64,000 nt of DNA from Marsupella aquatica (GCA_973895155.1 OZ316895.1:62001-126000), one strand, 5' to 3'. Positions 22,558 to 34,850 are shown, counted from the stretch's first letter. Translations and numbers: made by a program. Notes: generated from the sequence alone by a model not told the origin.

Positions 22558-23502
22558 ATGGGGCCCAAAGAGATTGCACAAATTGTCATGAGTGCTATGC
22601 GGGCGATGAAAGCCCAAGAAGAAGAGAAAGAGAAGAAGAGTGTATGAGCAAGCCAAATCACCAAGTGTTTGCGTGCAATGGTGGATCATGAAGGGGAATT
22701 TGACGGGAAGGATGTAACAAAATATCTGAAGGTGTATTGGAGAGAAGTCAAGCTCCACGACCTTGATGAGGAGACCGCAATCATGAAGTTCCCAACACTG
22801 GTGGAGCCAAAAATCAAGAAGGTGGTAGAGACATTGAGCAAGGAGGCCGAAGGAGAGAATGCGTGGAAAACATTCACTCAAAGGATGAAGGAGGAATTTC
22901 TTCTACAAGATGCGGACCAGATGACACAAGCCACATTCTTGGATTGGATCAATGAGCGTAACAAGAACTTGGGGCCGCAAGAGTTGTTGAAGGAGTTCAA
23001 CAAGAAGATGAATCAGCTTTCAATTACTGAAGCTGAGATAATCAAGCTACAGAAAGCGACATATTTTTTGAGATCTGCAGATAGCAAATTGCGAGATGAG
23101 TTTGAGTATGCACTTGACATACTACATCCTCAACGATTTGGGAAAGCTACATGGGAGCAGATTGAAAGTGCAGTTCTTTGGGTAAGCCAACGACAAAGGC
23201 AAAGAGAGTGGGATGATGAGGCTATAGCAAGGGCACCAATCCGAAGTAGTGAAGTTCACATCAAAACATCTGGAGTTGAGAAGAAAGAGAATGCGGTGGA
23301 CGAGTTGTCCAAGTTGATGGAAGGATTAAAAATCCTGACCACTAAAGTGCTTTGACAACAAGTCATTCAAGAGGAAGCTCATGAAAGAGGAAGCTCTAGC
23401 AAGAGCATAATCTATTCATGTATGTGGTGTGATAGCAAAGATCATACCAAGCGAGAATGCAGAGAGCTGTCTATGGCGCTCCGTAAGCAAATAATCAAGT
23501 TT
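22558..23502 (+). pseudogene. gag: Gag of second gypsy-type element
   Basis: One frame from ATG 22558 (MGPKEIAQIV...) interrupted by TGA at 22648-22650 and again at 23353-23355. The longest open part, 22669-23355, gives a helical capsid-like protein (FDGKDVTKYLKVYWREVKL, then ATFLDWINERNKNLGPQELL). Past the second stop the same frame holds a zinc knuckle, CMWCDSKDHTKREC (near 23419-23460). I recognise the overall type from retroelement Gag-protease proteins with a DUF4100-like region, best known from fungi; placement is by eye. Confidence 0.65.
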
Positions 23503-23545
23503 GTTGGTGAACCAGACATGAAGAAGATATAATACTGGTGAATCT

Positions 23546-24176
23546 GTGCCATTGAACAACAACAAAGGAGGAATGAAAACTTTGGTGGAGAAGCATTTGA
23601 GAGAAAGGGAGTCAGCAATGGTTACCGCTGCGTTCGAGCCCAATGTCTACAATGCTCAAAGTGAGACAATATGCAAGAAGAAGCTAGGTGAAGCTGAAAA
23701 GAAAAGATTGGCGGAGCATTTGCGGCAAAAGACTGGTTGGGATGCACCAGTACTCATAACTTCAATCACAGCAGAAGTTGGAGCTGCATGGGAAGCCATG
23801 GTTGACGAAAAGAGGAAGAGTGATTCACAGTCACAAGAGGAAGTTCAATCCAAGGAAAAGCAACAACGAGTGGAAGCCGTCAAGAGACCACTTAGAAGAA
23901 AGGAAGTATGGTTCGAAGAGAAAGATCCAATGAATCACGATCCCAGTCCAGGTACTGCATGTGGCAAGTTCAAAGGATTCCGACAAACCACTGTCGACAA
24001 GCAAAAAAGGACCAGGATGGATGTTGAGCCGAGAGGTGGAGATGGAACTTGATCCGCAAGAAATTGCCAACAAGTTTTGGAGACAAGAAGTGAAGGGTTT
24101 CTCTAATGAGGAATTCTTTGGCAGTCTGAGAAGAGATGTGCAAGACATCATATTGTCCAAAGCAAAGAAAAAGTGA
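23546..24176 (+). pseudogene. Gag-protease linker of second gypsy element (frameshifted)
   Basis: Charged, K/E-rich sequence in two shifted frames: 23546-24052 (LRERESAMVTAAFEPNVYNA and following), then 23961-24176 (LDPQEIANKFWRQEVKGFS and following). It lies between the zinc knuckle and the protease, as in related elements. No domain of known activity is visible. At least two frameshifts are needed to connect it with its neighbours. Confidence 0.5.
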
Positions 24177-24272
24177 TTCTACAAGGAAGGTCCACACACA
24201 CTTCAACTTTCACAAGAGGATGAAAGTGATATCAGAGAAAGTTATCAACTTGAGGTAGACCATGAAGATGAG

Positions 24273-24839
24273 TTGGAGCAAGTTGAGAAAACCGTTGCAG
24301 TCTATGAAGCTACAGGTGAAGAAAGAAGTGGGTCTTTGGCGTCCAAGGTCGAGGAGACACAAGAATCATATTGGGCCCGAGGGTGCAGTGAATGTGAAAT
24401 TGAGATGGAGGGGATTGAGGGACCAGTCTGTGCATTAATTGACACAGGATCGGAAGTGAACCTGATGTCAAAAAAATTGTACGAAGACGGGCAATGGGTG
24501 GTGGACTGTGACATCCAGTGGAAGGTGAATTCTGTCAATGCCACCAAAAATGCATTGTGGGGTGCTTGCCCAAATGTGAAGATAAAAGTGGGCAACGTAA
24601 TCGAGCCTATTAATATTTTTGTCCATGATAGTCTACCATATCCAATCATTTTAGGGCAGCCATTCATCACACAACTGAGAATGGAGACTAAGGTGTTGGA
24701 TGATGGCACACATGTGGCAAAGGTGAAGAGCCGCAATGGTATGAGAATTGTCCAATTTCCGACTGTTTGGCCAGGAAACGAGATAAATAGGCGGGAGCTT
24801 AGGGCTCCAGAGAAGAAAAATACTTGGGGTTTCCACTAG
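24273..24839 (+). pseudogene. Retroviral-type aspartic protease of second gypsy element
   Basis: A 188-residue frame with the active site ALIDTGSEVNLMSKKLYE (D-T-G-S), then PIILGQPFITQLRMETKVL, the flap/C-terminal part of a retropepsin. It processes Gag-Pol. The Leu-Gly-Gln-Pro-Phe signature is close to the DUF4100-associated gypsy proteases. The frame ends at TAG 24837-24839. Confidence 0.78.
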
Positions 24840-25064
24840 GCGTCCCGACAACAAAGGTGGGAGATCGAGGCGCCAAGAGGGTAACCCCACCACAAGCTGA
24901 AGAAGTCAGTATTGAGAAGTATTTCATATCCTCATGTGTTGGCATAGGGACAGATAAGGTTGTCTCCTTCTTACATACAAAGGAAGCAACTAGAAAACTA
25001 CAAAAAAGATTGAGGAGAAGAGAAGGTATGATGCAAGCAGCAAAAGAAATTGAAGAATGCTTTA
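24840..25064 (+). pseudogene. Truncated pol linker of second gypsy element
   Basis: Short charged frame (RKLQKRLRRREGMMQAAKEI) following the protease, probably the spacer ahead of reverse transcriptase. Reverse transcriptase, RNase H and integrase are missing: the element is cut at the telomeric tract. Confidence 0.45.
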
Positions 25065-25083
25065 CCCTAAACCCTAAACCCTA
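25065..25083 (+). repeat. Short telomeric repeat at element junction
   Basis: CCCTAAACCCTAAACCCTA, nearly three Arabidopsis-type telomere units, placed exactly between the truncated gypsy element and the 5'-truncated LINE. Confidence 0.85.
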
Positions 25084-27415
25084 GTTAACGGGATCTGGAC
25101 TGAAGATATTCAGTTGAGTCGGGGGGTGAGACAGGGATGCCCTCTCTCCCCACTATTGTTTGAAATTTCGACCCAACCGCTAATGGATTTTTGTAATGCG
25201 GAAATCAGGGCAGGGAGATTACAAGGATTTCAAATTACTCCTGACTTGAATATCTCATTTAGATTATTTGCGGATGACATGGGTCTATTCATCCCTGTTA
25301 CGGAGTTAGCATTCGAACAGGCTACAAGCACATTGAACACTTACGAATGTGCCACTGGAGCAAAACTCAATCTCAAAAAGTCCATTGTTATCCCCTTGGG
25401 AGTAGAGGAGACCCCTGGATGGCTTAGAGTGACAGGATGTGTTATCAGTGAATCAAGAATGGTGCAGAAATACTTGGGTGCTCCATTGGGAGCTGGCTTG
25501 TCAGAAGCGCAGTTACATGGCTTCTGTCTGGATAGGATTAGCGCACGACTGTCTTCGTGGTCCTCACGCTTTCTGTCATTTACGGGCCACCTTTTGCTTG
25601 TTAAACATGTCTTGCAGGCTATACCCATATATCATATGATGTTTCTACGCTCCCCGACTGCACTGGCTAGGAAATTGACAGCATTAAGCAGGAATTTCCT
25701 TTGGGGTAACAACAGGACGGGGGGTAAAAGGTTACCCCTTGTGGCGTGGGATAAGCTGTGCAGGCCAAAGAATGTTGGCGGACTTGGCCTGAAAGACTTC
25801 AGAAGTCATTCTGATGCACTCCTCTGTAAGTGGTTTACAGGGGCATTGGATCACCTGGAGACAGAATGGGCGAAACTCTTTGCTGTAAACTTGGGATTGA
25901 CAAAATGGAGAAACTATCGATCTATACGCAGGAACCACTACTCTATGTCAGATCTAATGCTACTGGGTTCACCACGATCGTTCGGGAAATTGACTTACAC
26001 GGGCCAACTCTGGGGCGCATGGGCACTTGCTAGGGAAAACCTGATTTTCCACCGTGGGGTGGATGCAATCCTTGGACACTGGATACTGGAAGATCTAGTT
26101 CGATGCTCTCAGGATTTCTATGACCTGCCTGAGGCATACATTGGGACAGTGACTCGACTTTGTGGCAACTTAGGAATCAGGAAGGTTGGGGAATTTTGGT
26201 CCTCTACTACGAATGACTGGAGGAACTTGGATACTAGGCTGAACCGATTGAGAGGCCTCACCGATGGAGACCGAACCTTATGCCTTGCACTGATCAGAGT
26301 GGTCCACGGATCCATTTTCCTGGGTAGTGGATTTGATACCCTCGCTTGTCAATGGCAGTGGTCTGACAAGGACATACGGATTCGGCAGTTTGGCCTACCC
26401 AACTGGCGGGTATACAAAATGTTCAGGCCTAAAGGAACGGATCACCTCAGGTTGAACAGAATATGGGAAGTGAGCCATACCGATGAAGAATGGAGCAAGA
26501 TTTGGTTGCTGATCTGGACGGCAGACCTTTCCACCAGAGCACAAACGTTTCTCTAGCGGGTCTTGGCATAGGGACTATTCTCTGGATCAAGAGCAGTGAG
26601 AATTGCCAAGTCAGATGGAATTTGCATTCTGTGCCCTGGGATGATAGAGACTATTCCTCATCTTTTCACTAAATGCAGACATGCACAGCGCTGCTGGAGG
26701 GAAGCGCAGGGCTGGCTGAATGGTACAATCATTCAACCACATCAGAACCGTTGAATTAATCTCCTTATCGCTTAGGAAGAGCCCTCGGAGCACGCTTTGT
26801 CTATTTTTGATGTATCAGATCATGTGGGCTATTTGGAAGGCACGCAATGATCAGACGTTTGACCTTGCCAAAAAACAAGTTTTTAACCAGATACTTACCA
26901 TCTCCAAAACTTTGGACCACCTGACCGCAGTGGCGACTGCTACTGGTTCTAAGAATAAGTTTTACAAAGTTACACAGGCGAAACAGATTTTAGTGCAGGA
27001 ACAGATTAGGATTATTAGGAGCAAAGTGAGATGTTTGACCTCTTTCTGAGTGTGCTGATTAGGATTACTCATGTTTGCATTAGTTTACTGGCTCAGATGC
27101 TTGTCACTGATATCTGGTTTACGGGGGGCAGGACCCTCACCCCAGGGTCTTGTTTTGTTTACTCCTTGTAAATTCTTATTACAGGCTTCGGAATGCTACT
27201 TGTTAGCTGGGCTGATATTGGCTACTTTACTTTTGCTTCCCACTCACAGGGTTATTGGGTAGCCTGTTGAATGATCTTGCTTAGTGGCAAGGCACCTGGC
27301 TTGACTCTGCCCAGCTGTTGTCACTTCTCTTGAAAAACTTTTTGCCTTTTGGCCTGTTGCTCCCCCCATCTGTGGGGTTCACGCGGAATAAAATTCAATA
27401 AATTGTTTTTTTAAA
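25084..27415 (+). mobile_element. 5'-truncated LINE retrotransposon
   Basis: Non-LTR element that starts abruptly inside the reverse transcriptase, runs through zf-RVT and a C-terminal region, and ends in a 3' UTR with AATAAAATTCAATAAATTG and a short T/A tail (27388-27415). The first half of ORF2 (endonuclease, RT fingers) and ORF1 are missing, as usual for LINE copies from incomplete reverse transcription. Confidence 0.88.
25085..27049 (+). pseudogene. LINE reverse transcriptase C-terminal part with zf-RVT
   Basis: Main frame 25085-26556. SRGVRQGCPLSPLLFEI and catalytic FADDMGLF are RT motifs; then come KYLGAPLG and LLVKHVLQAIPIYHMM, typical of the plant LINE RT C-terminus, and a long connecting domain. 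TAG at 26554-26556 lies where TGG (FLWRVL) is expected. The zf-RVT Cys/His region continues in other frames to about 26720 (CILCPGMIETIPHLF, then KCRHAQRCWRE). 26720-27049 gives the last segment (MYQIMWAIWKARNDQTF) to TGA. Confidence 0.85.
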
Positions 27416-27560
27416 AGGGGTGCATTATGGAGAATTAATGCACTCAAATATACAAAGAGAAAAGCCACGAAAGTCTTTACGTATCAAAATTATAGTATTG
27501 AAGGTGAAGGGGGGTACATGGGATGGGGGTATTCTATAACACACAGCCACAGTTGAAGCC
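27416..27560 (+). repeat. Dispersed repeat, copy A
   Basis: A 145-bp sequence (GGGGTGCATTATGGAGAATT...TTGAAGCCACTTT) found again at 48650-48802 with few differences. Here it is squeezed between the tail of the first LINE and the tail of the second. Confidence 0.8.
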
Positions 27561-27576
27561 ACTTTCCTTGGAATGG

Positions 27577-29215
27577 TTTTTTTTATAAATTTTAATACCG
27601 CGAAAGACCCCACGGATAGGGGGAACAACAGCCCTTAATACAGGGACAGCAACAGCACACTAGCGAGCCACAAAGAGAGCCCAAAAGCACAATAGAGAGC
27701 ATCAAAGCCCCAGGGAGAGCCCCCCATCAAAGAAGGGAAATAACACCGATCAAGAGAGCACCCATGCCCTTCCCACAGCAGCCCCCCAAAAAGCACAGAC
27801 CCCTCAATCAGCAGCGCCGCCGCTAGAGGGCACAAAGAGAATCCTGTCCCCCTATCTCAGCCAGATTTGCCTCGTTCCCCGCAACCATTCCTGAGCCCGG
27901 TTCAACCGAGAGCGACGTCGCCCAAAGTGTAAACCAGCCCCAACCGCATGGATGTGGTTGGCAGTCTCAGCAAGCATCAGGCCCATGTCAAATAAACGTC
28001 CCACCTTATCAGAGAACATATGTTCATTTCTTCCCAGCCAAATCATCCAGAGAGTCTGATGTACACAAAAGATCCTAGCAGTGTGAATAGGCTCCGGTCC
28101 TGTCGATGCATCAAGAATAGCCAGCAGACCGCCTCCAATGGGTAAGCGTAGCTCTGTCAAAATCCTATTACACATCCTCCAGCAACACGAGGCATGGGAA
28201 CAGTCAATGAACAAATGTTGCATCGTCTCCAAGACCCCACAGCAAAGCTTGCAATTCCCAGTACCAGCCTGGATACGGAGGGCCCGTTGACCAGTAAACA
28301 ATCCACCAACCAGGATCCGCCAGATAAAGGTTTTTGCTCTGCAGGAGAGGTCAGAAATCCACACTCAGCTTCTTCCATCCAATGCACCATTCAATTTCCG
28401 ACCGGTGTGAGGACCAGCACCTATTAAGCAGCACATGAAGGCTCATCTTGGGTTCTCAAGAACTGGTAGACCCTGCAGTTGGTGATCTGAAAGTCCTTGA
28501 GAGGTTCTGCCCTGTCAGACCAGCGCCACTGTCTGGCCGGAGGATCCCTGTCCCACCTACAGGCAGTTGACTCCCAAATTCTCCCTAGGAACGCTCTAGC
28601 CAGCCCTCTGTGCTCCCCCGTGAATCCTCGCAGCACCTGCCCCCTAAGCGGAAGGTCTTTCCAACCCCCCGTCTCAGCCGACCATCCGTCCTGAATTGAT
28701 CTCATTCCCAAGCGTCCGCAAATAGTAGTGACTCCTACAATGTCCACATTTGGCAATGAATTGAAATCTACCATACATCTAATTGCATCGTTAATGCTCC
28801 AGCGTCCAGGGGCACCATATCTCCCAGGACGAAAAGCCAGATGGGCACGCAGCTCCTCCCAAGCCTTCCATAGACCACTTGTATACCTGAGACCACCGCC
28901 TGCCCTAGGAGTACAGAGCAGAAGCCTATCCTTGAGCGTGTAATTGTTTCTTCTGATCACCTTGTAATTCAACCATCCCATTAAAGATAAGTTGGCTGCC
29001 AGCATCTTTGACCATTCCCTGTCTGGATACTCTAGGGCCTTAGTGAACCATTATGATAATAATGCATTGGAGTGGCTTCTAAAGTCTTTGAATCCCAGGC
29101 CGCCCTCTATTTTTGGAAGTGTCATCTTGTCCCATGCCACCAGCGGAATTTTCTTCCCACCTGCAGGATTATATCCCCACAGAAAATCTCTACAACACCT
29201 ATTTGAGTAAAACCA
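27577..29215 (-). mobile_element. Second 5'-truncated LINE, inverted
   Basis: Minus strand. Its 3' tail (A-rich, GGTATTAAAATTTATAAAAAAAA) is at 27600-27577, and its 5' end is truncated within the RT C-terminal region near 29215. It is related to but clearly different from the LINE at 25084-27415: compare GLGFKDFRSHSNALLS with GLGLKDFRSHSDALLC. It faces the first LINE tail to tail. Confidence 0.82.
27852..29205 (-). pseudogene. LINE RT connecting region and zf-RVT (second LINE)
   Basis: Reading from 29205: RDFLWG and IPLVAWDKM, then a stop (TAA near 29050), then 29005-28424 (193 residues; the region after RT ending in the QWRWSDRAEPLKDF motif). A frame change follows, then 28364-27852 (170 residues) with zf-RVT: ISDLSCRAKTFIWRILVGGL, CKLCCGVLETMQHLFIDC, and CVHQTLWMIWLGRNEHMF. 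The two main ORFs are in different frames, so this copy is dead. Confidence 0.83.
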
Positions 29216-29844
29216 GGGTATTCATTAAATTCCAGTATTCCCTAAATATAGTTAATAAAATATTCACTAATTATGACTTAGAAGTGGTTTGCTAACCATT
29301 CTTTAGTCAAGACTCCACCTAGAAATTGAGAAATCTATATTTCATGATTTATATTCTGAAATATAAATAATAAGAACATCTCACAACCACACCTTTTACC
29401 ATGATTGTCATTGAAGACCATCAGACATCCTTATTCCATATTAGAAATCTGAACTTGTGTGAAAGGGAAAGAGTAGTACACTCATTTACTGATTTGAATT
29501 TGAAATATTGGACTAAATGTGCTAACAAATAGTATTCATACAAGTATTATCTTTAATGAGTAATTGTTTATATTAATATTGATATTAATAAGCACTTAAC
29601 ATGTAAATTAATTCCATATTTCATGATTGAAGTTAACAAACTTCAAATTTCAGTCACTTGTGTCTACTAAAACACATAATTATAAATCATTCAAAAAAGT
29701 CACTCTTAAGTCATGATTGGAGTCTTTCTTGAATGGCAAAATGGGCCCGGGCCCTATGTAATACTCCCTTGCCTCAGAGTTGCAAGGTACACTAAGTAAT
29801 CATGACTACTACTTAAACTGGGTCATCATACTTGGCCACCCATA
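29216..29844. other. AT-rich spacer, nothing recognised
   Basis: About 630 bp of AT-rich DNA with no supported ORF. It could contain the 3' UTR of the minus-strand gene that ends at 29845. Confidence 0.5.
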
Positions 29845-32800
29845 CTAGCCTAGCTTGTCTACATCAATACATCTATCAAGATTGTCTTGTGCTTTAACGA
29901 CAACTGCTTTTGGGATTGAAACCAAAGCAGTCTTGGTGTTTCGTGCCTTGTAGCACCATAATATACTGTTGACACTTATTCTTTGTGGCTCGGGATATCC
30001 TTGGTTGTCACGTTCCCATTTCTTAATCCAACAATGTTTCCATCTTTCTCTTTGTCCAACTTCACTCTTGCCCATATGTGGCCGAAACCACTCAACTAAA
30101 CACACATGTTCAAGCTTGTTCTCAACATTGAGGTCTCCTTCTTCAACGTCACTCACCACTCTTCCCAAATGAACCGGGTAATTATGTTCATCCTCTGTTG
30201 CTGGTCGTTGCAAGATAAAATGACCCTTCACAATATCTACTCTTGGCTGAAAGGCTTCACGAGGCCTATTCTTCACAGGTCCAACAAATTCTTCCCTTTC
30301 ATCCAACTCACATGCAACATTGCGAAAAGTGATGGGAACATTGTCCCTCCACTTTGTTCTTGGCCAAAATCCGGCCTTTAAGTCTTCCCCATCTTCAAGT
30401 CGATATTGCACAACCTCTGTTTCTAATGTGACTAGAACAGTCTTCCAATATTGAATGAGATCATCCCACGACTCTTTTAATTCTTCTGTCTCACTTCTGT
30501 CTCCAATCAATTGAAAGAACTTCAAATGCTTTTTTATCCCTTGACGCACATCAGCCAACATGCTAATCTCTGTCATAGGTAGTCTCTTTGGTATTCCATT
30601 TGGAAGGTTTGGACATCCATCTTGTCCCCACGACCACATTTCAATACCTTCATTAGGTAGCCAAGGCACATCATCGTTTGACTTCAACTTGTACTGAAAA
30701 CTTGGCATCCCGTCATCTCGAACATAGAATCGGAATAGACGGGGTTTTCCATGCCCCACCAATGTATCTGGACCCCTTAATAGAAAAGGCTCAACATATC
30801 CTTTGAAGTCTGGTACCTCTTGTACAAAATGTGGAACAGGACTAGGCGTTCTTGCTTTCATGAACAAGCTCATCAGATCAGGCAATGTCCAAGTTGGATT
30901 ATGCATTAAAGATTCGGAGAAATTCCCAAACATTGCATCAACATCTTCATGAGTGTGCCCTACCATAAGGAAGCCAAGCTGAATCTCCTCAAAAACCTTC
31001 CTTGCCGTTAAGAGTGATAAATATCCCATAACAAATCTGTTCTTGTTATCACTAGGAGCATTGTCAAGTTGTAGTTTCAGCGTCCGTGGGAGAGGTCTAA
31101 AGCAATCATGTTTTGGCCTTGATGAGGACTTTGCTGCATATTCAAAAATGGCACCATTTCAGAACCTGTGAAAGAACCAAAAGTAGCATTCATTCCAAAA
31201 TATCGCAAAACATAAAATTAAACACATAATTAATTGTTCAAATCAACTTGTTTTGTGGAAAATAGGCACCTTGATCAGCAATAAAACTTGTGTCCTCCAT
31301 AAATGCTTTACGTACATCTTCTTCAAGAACATCTTTTCTTCCCCATAAAAGATTGTTGAAGACATTTGTTGAGTCATGTCCCTCCAAAAGAGAATTCATC
31401 ATGGGTTCTGGATTTTCCAGCATCCTAAGGATAGAGTCGATTGAGCTAATACTTGCATTTGAATCTGGTGCCCAACAAGCAAGATTATACTGGGCTACAG
31501 CTTTTGGGCCATGACCATTTGTCAAAATTCCAGTGACAGTGATTGGGAGTCGTATCGCGCCATCACAATCTTTTGGAAACCATGGCATTTTGGGGAGGGC
31601 TGTCTTACAATGATCCATTTTGTCATGAATTATGCATATTGACTCCTTTGGATGGGCAACTGAGTGCGACCTCCAAGCATGATATAAGAGCCTCCCTTGA
31701 GTGTGATCTTCATGATGTGCCTTCTCATCCTGTCTAAAAATCTCTAACTCCTCCTTCCCCCCGGAAAGACGGGCTCTCCGTTGTTGCAACTCACTGCAAG
31801 TATTGCATTTTGAAAAGTTATTTCCCTTCTTGTGAATCAAAACTTCTTTGAAGTACTTTTGGTGAAGAAAGCTCATTGTCGGTTGAGAAATGAGACCAAG
31901 GCCAAGTTTAATGTTAATATCATTGACTTTATCCCTCATATTCTCCCATGTAAGGCTTGTTGGCAACTCCCGTAGACCAACACGAGTGTTATCATCCAAT
32001 GTTCTGAGCTTTGCTGGATGATTGTATGCGCTTTCATCAATGATCATTTTCATAGACATCAAAGATTGAGAAACTCTCTCTGACATCCGTTGCTTCCCTT
32101 GGTTTCCATGCTCGGAGATCTTCAAGCCCATCTTCACATGTTTCTTCATAATATCAAACTGGGTCTTCTTCTTTCCATGCAAGACCTTCCATGCCTCCAA
32201 ACAAATTGGGACTCCTTCAATTCCCAACAACCTTTCACCTTCAGACGTGTGGAGCGCATTTTGGATAGCAAGTATTTCTTCCTCCTTCCGTTGTTGAAAT
32301 GTCTTCCTAAAATATCTCTCCCTAATTATGAGTGCCAAATCACGATCAAAATATTGACAACATTTTCTCTTACAACAATTGTTTGTACTAATGTGTAGTA
32401 TATCTTCCACAGAAAGTGCTTTCTCCCTTTTTGAGACATCTATTCAAAGCTTTTTTCGGGATCTCACTTTAGTAACATAGGATCTCTTTTGACTCAAAGC
32501 GTCTTTCAGATCTAACCCTTGATTCAAAAAATGGTACTCTAGACTTCTCCCACCAGGAGCAATTAACCTTCTGATTGGCCAGGGAACAAGACAGTCTTTG
32601 TACCTCAAATGGTCCCTCCTAGCACCATCAACAAATTCCATAATGAGGATTCCAACGTGTGAGTCACCAAGCAGAGTCCCTTGTAGCACTGCTTCCGGAT
32701 TAATTGTGCTAACCATTGCTATTGAGAAATTGATATTCTCCTCATCAAGGACCTTCACTGTCAATTCCTTCCAGTTACACTTTTGAATTATAATGTCTTC

Positions 32801-33136
32801 AAGGTTTCCTCCACCTTGTGCTCGACCATTATCATCATCGCTGTTGTCTACGCACTTGATCACTTCCTTCACTTGGCCACCACTTGATGCTAAAGGTAGT
32901 AGCTGAGATTTATCCCAAGGCACATACGACCCTTCATGGAATACCATCTGACAATCTGAATTGTCTTTAGGTAAAACCTTGATAATCTTTACAAGAACTT
33001 GATTGGACCCTAGAACAAACTTCTCAACTGTCCTCAAAGGATCAACACTGATAATTACGCCTTTGGCAACCAGCAAAGCTCCAATGCACAGTCCAACCCC
33101 TTCTCCGACCACAATCCAATGTTTTGAAGAAACCAT
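29845..33136 (-). pseudogene. DDE-transposase-like protein (DUF7869-type), one nonsense codon and a probable intron
   Basis: Three blocks on the minus strand. 33136-32444 (230 residues, no known domain) and 32410-31238 (390 residues) are one frame, split only by TGA at 32446-32444. The third, open from 31158 to 29845, is in another frame. An intron from 31269 (GT) to 31134 (AG), phase 1, joins blocks two and three and skips an in-frame TGA at 31161. Acidic residues sit as in an RNase H-like DDE nuclease: SICIIHDKMDHCKTALPKM (first Asp), LQLDNAPSDNKNRF (second), then MVGHTHEDVDAMFG. A CNTCSELQQRR cysteine motif precedes the first Asp. These match eukaryotic proteins grouped as DUF7869, widely suspected to be transposon-derived. 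Function is unproven. An acceptor-like TTAATTCAG at the start suggests further upstream exons. Confidence 0.6.
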
Positions 33137-33385
33137 CCTGAATTAAGATATAAGACTATTATTATTTGCATAAATGTATTGGAAAATGATATAAACTTAT
33201 AATTTACATAATCACTAAACATAAACAAATACTCGAACATAAACATTCTTAGTTAATCATATTCCATAATGGTCTTCCTCCAAACGGCAATCTGTCAAAT
33301 CTAAGCTAAGTATTGAATAATTATCTTGTACTCAACTAGTGATGTATCATACTAACTTATGGATCATCCATAGAAACTTTTGGAT

Positions 33386-33593
33386 GACGGAACACCATTT
33401 CGCCAAAAGTAAATTAAATGGATTATCTTAATGGAATAAATGGATTATATTATTATGGGTCATCAAAGCATCGAGAATCCAATTCACGGAACAGTGTTCC
33501 GCAAAAAACATACTTAGGTCATGCTTAACGTGATTTCAACTAGTGAACAATAGTCTATATAAGGATGGATGTGTTGCACGGAACGGTGTTTCG
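33386..33593. repeat. Dispersed palindrome, first group (three copies)
   Basis: Variants of CACGGAACACTGTTCCGTG at 33386-33402 (degenerate), 33485-33502 and 33577-33593, in AT-rich DNA upstream of the transposase-like gene. The same palindrome recurs at 41.5-42.5 kb and 46.2 kb. Confidence 0.75.
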
Positions 33594-33599
33594 CCAAAA

Positions 33600-34170
33600 A
33601 CCTAAATCTGTAAGTCAAGGATTGAAAACTAGTCCAAATGAACTGAATTTGACATTAAATTGACACCTGTCCATAATTTTAGCATAATAGAAAGAATGAA
33701 GGACATTTACTCTAGAGTCCAAACTCTTATTTTCCTTAATTAGAGATCATCTTGTCTTTTGACTCAAGGTCATCATTTTGGGTGGATCTAATAATGGGCA
33801 AGAGTGCCATTATACGATTGAACTATTCCCTCCTAAATAATGATCAGATCCTCTTCTACGGTTACTCACAAAGATACATCAAATGAAGGCTTGAGGAATA
33901 TTATTCCAATTCCGTCCTTCATTGTTCTGTACTAAAGATTTTGATAGTCATAAAGTCAAAAGCTTTAAAAATTCTGGTTGAAACAATAAAATTTATCTAG
34001 ATACTCTTAGATTTCTTGAAATGTTTGGTTATTTGAAGCCTCCTATTCAACATTGTTAAGGATGATAGTGGATAACTCCTCGTCTTATTTGTTCTACAAA
34101 CAACTTTGAGTAGAAAAAAAACAACATTCAAAGAGTAATATACAAACTGACCTGAAGCAGATTGTGATAA
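33600..34170. other. AT-rich, no gene seen
   Basis: Nothing recognisable on either strand. Possible upstream exons or promoter of the minus-strand gene cannot be excluded. Confidence 0.4.
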
Positions 34171-34173
34171 ATT

Positions 34174-34850
34174 GCTTGGTTGTTCTAGATCTCCACCCAC
34201 AGTCGAGCTCTCAAACAAAATACATCACAATTTTGTCTCTCTGAAAGACGTTCTTTGTCGACGGCTTGCTTCCTCTCTCCGCGAAATCACCAGACCACAT
34301 CCACTTATGGAAACGGAACAAGCTATAAAACAATTGACAGACCCGTCTGTCACTTCAATCAATTGCAGCTCCTGATTACAACCTTGTAGGTTTCTGATCC
34401 ATGTCGGACTTTGATTGTCGTTACTCGATCATCTTGATTCTAGTCAATTCTAGATCTCCGCCCAGAGTCGAGCTCTCAAACAAAATAGATACAATTCTAT
34501 AACTCTGAAACACGTTCTTTGCTGATGGATCGCTTCTTCTCTCCTCCAAATCATCAAATGATATCCACTTTGGAAGGATTGCCTCCTTTCGATTCTTGGC
34601 TGTTCTAGATCTCCACCCACAGTCGAGCTCTAATCAAAATCAGAATTCTGCAACATGTTCGCTGCTGATAAATCGCTTCTTCTCTCCTCCAAATCAAAAG
34701 ACCACATCCACTTCTGGAAAACAACACATTCAAGCTCAAAGCAACTGACAAAGCCTTTACTTCAATGAATTGCAGCTCCTGCTTACAACCTCACGAGCTT
34801 TCAATCCATCGCGGACTTTGATTGTTGCTTGGAAATACTCGTCTCCAAGT
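34174..34850 (+). repeat. Three diverged direct repeats of about 150-270 bp
   Basis: Units start at about 34180, 34446 and 34601, each with GTTCTAGATCTCCACCCACA and AGTCGAGCTCT, then an ACGTTCTTTG...CGCTTCTTCTCTCC stretch. The trailing part (GCAGCTCCTGNTTACAACCT...GCGGACTTTGATTGT) is present in the first and third units only (34365 and 34772), so the middle unit is shorter. No ORF runs through them. Confidence 0.75.
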
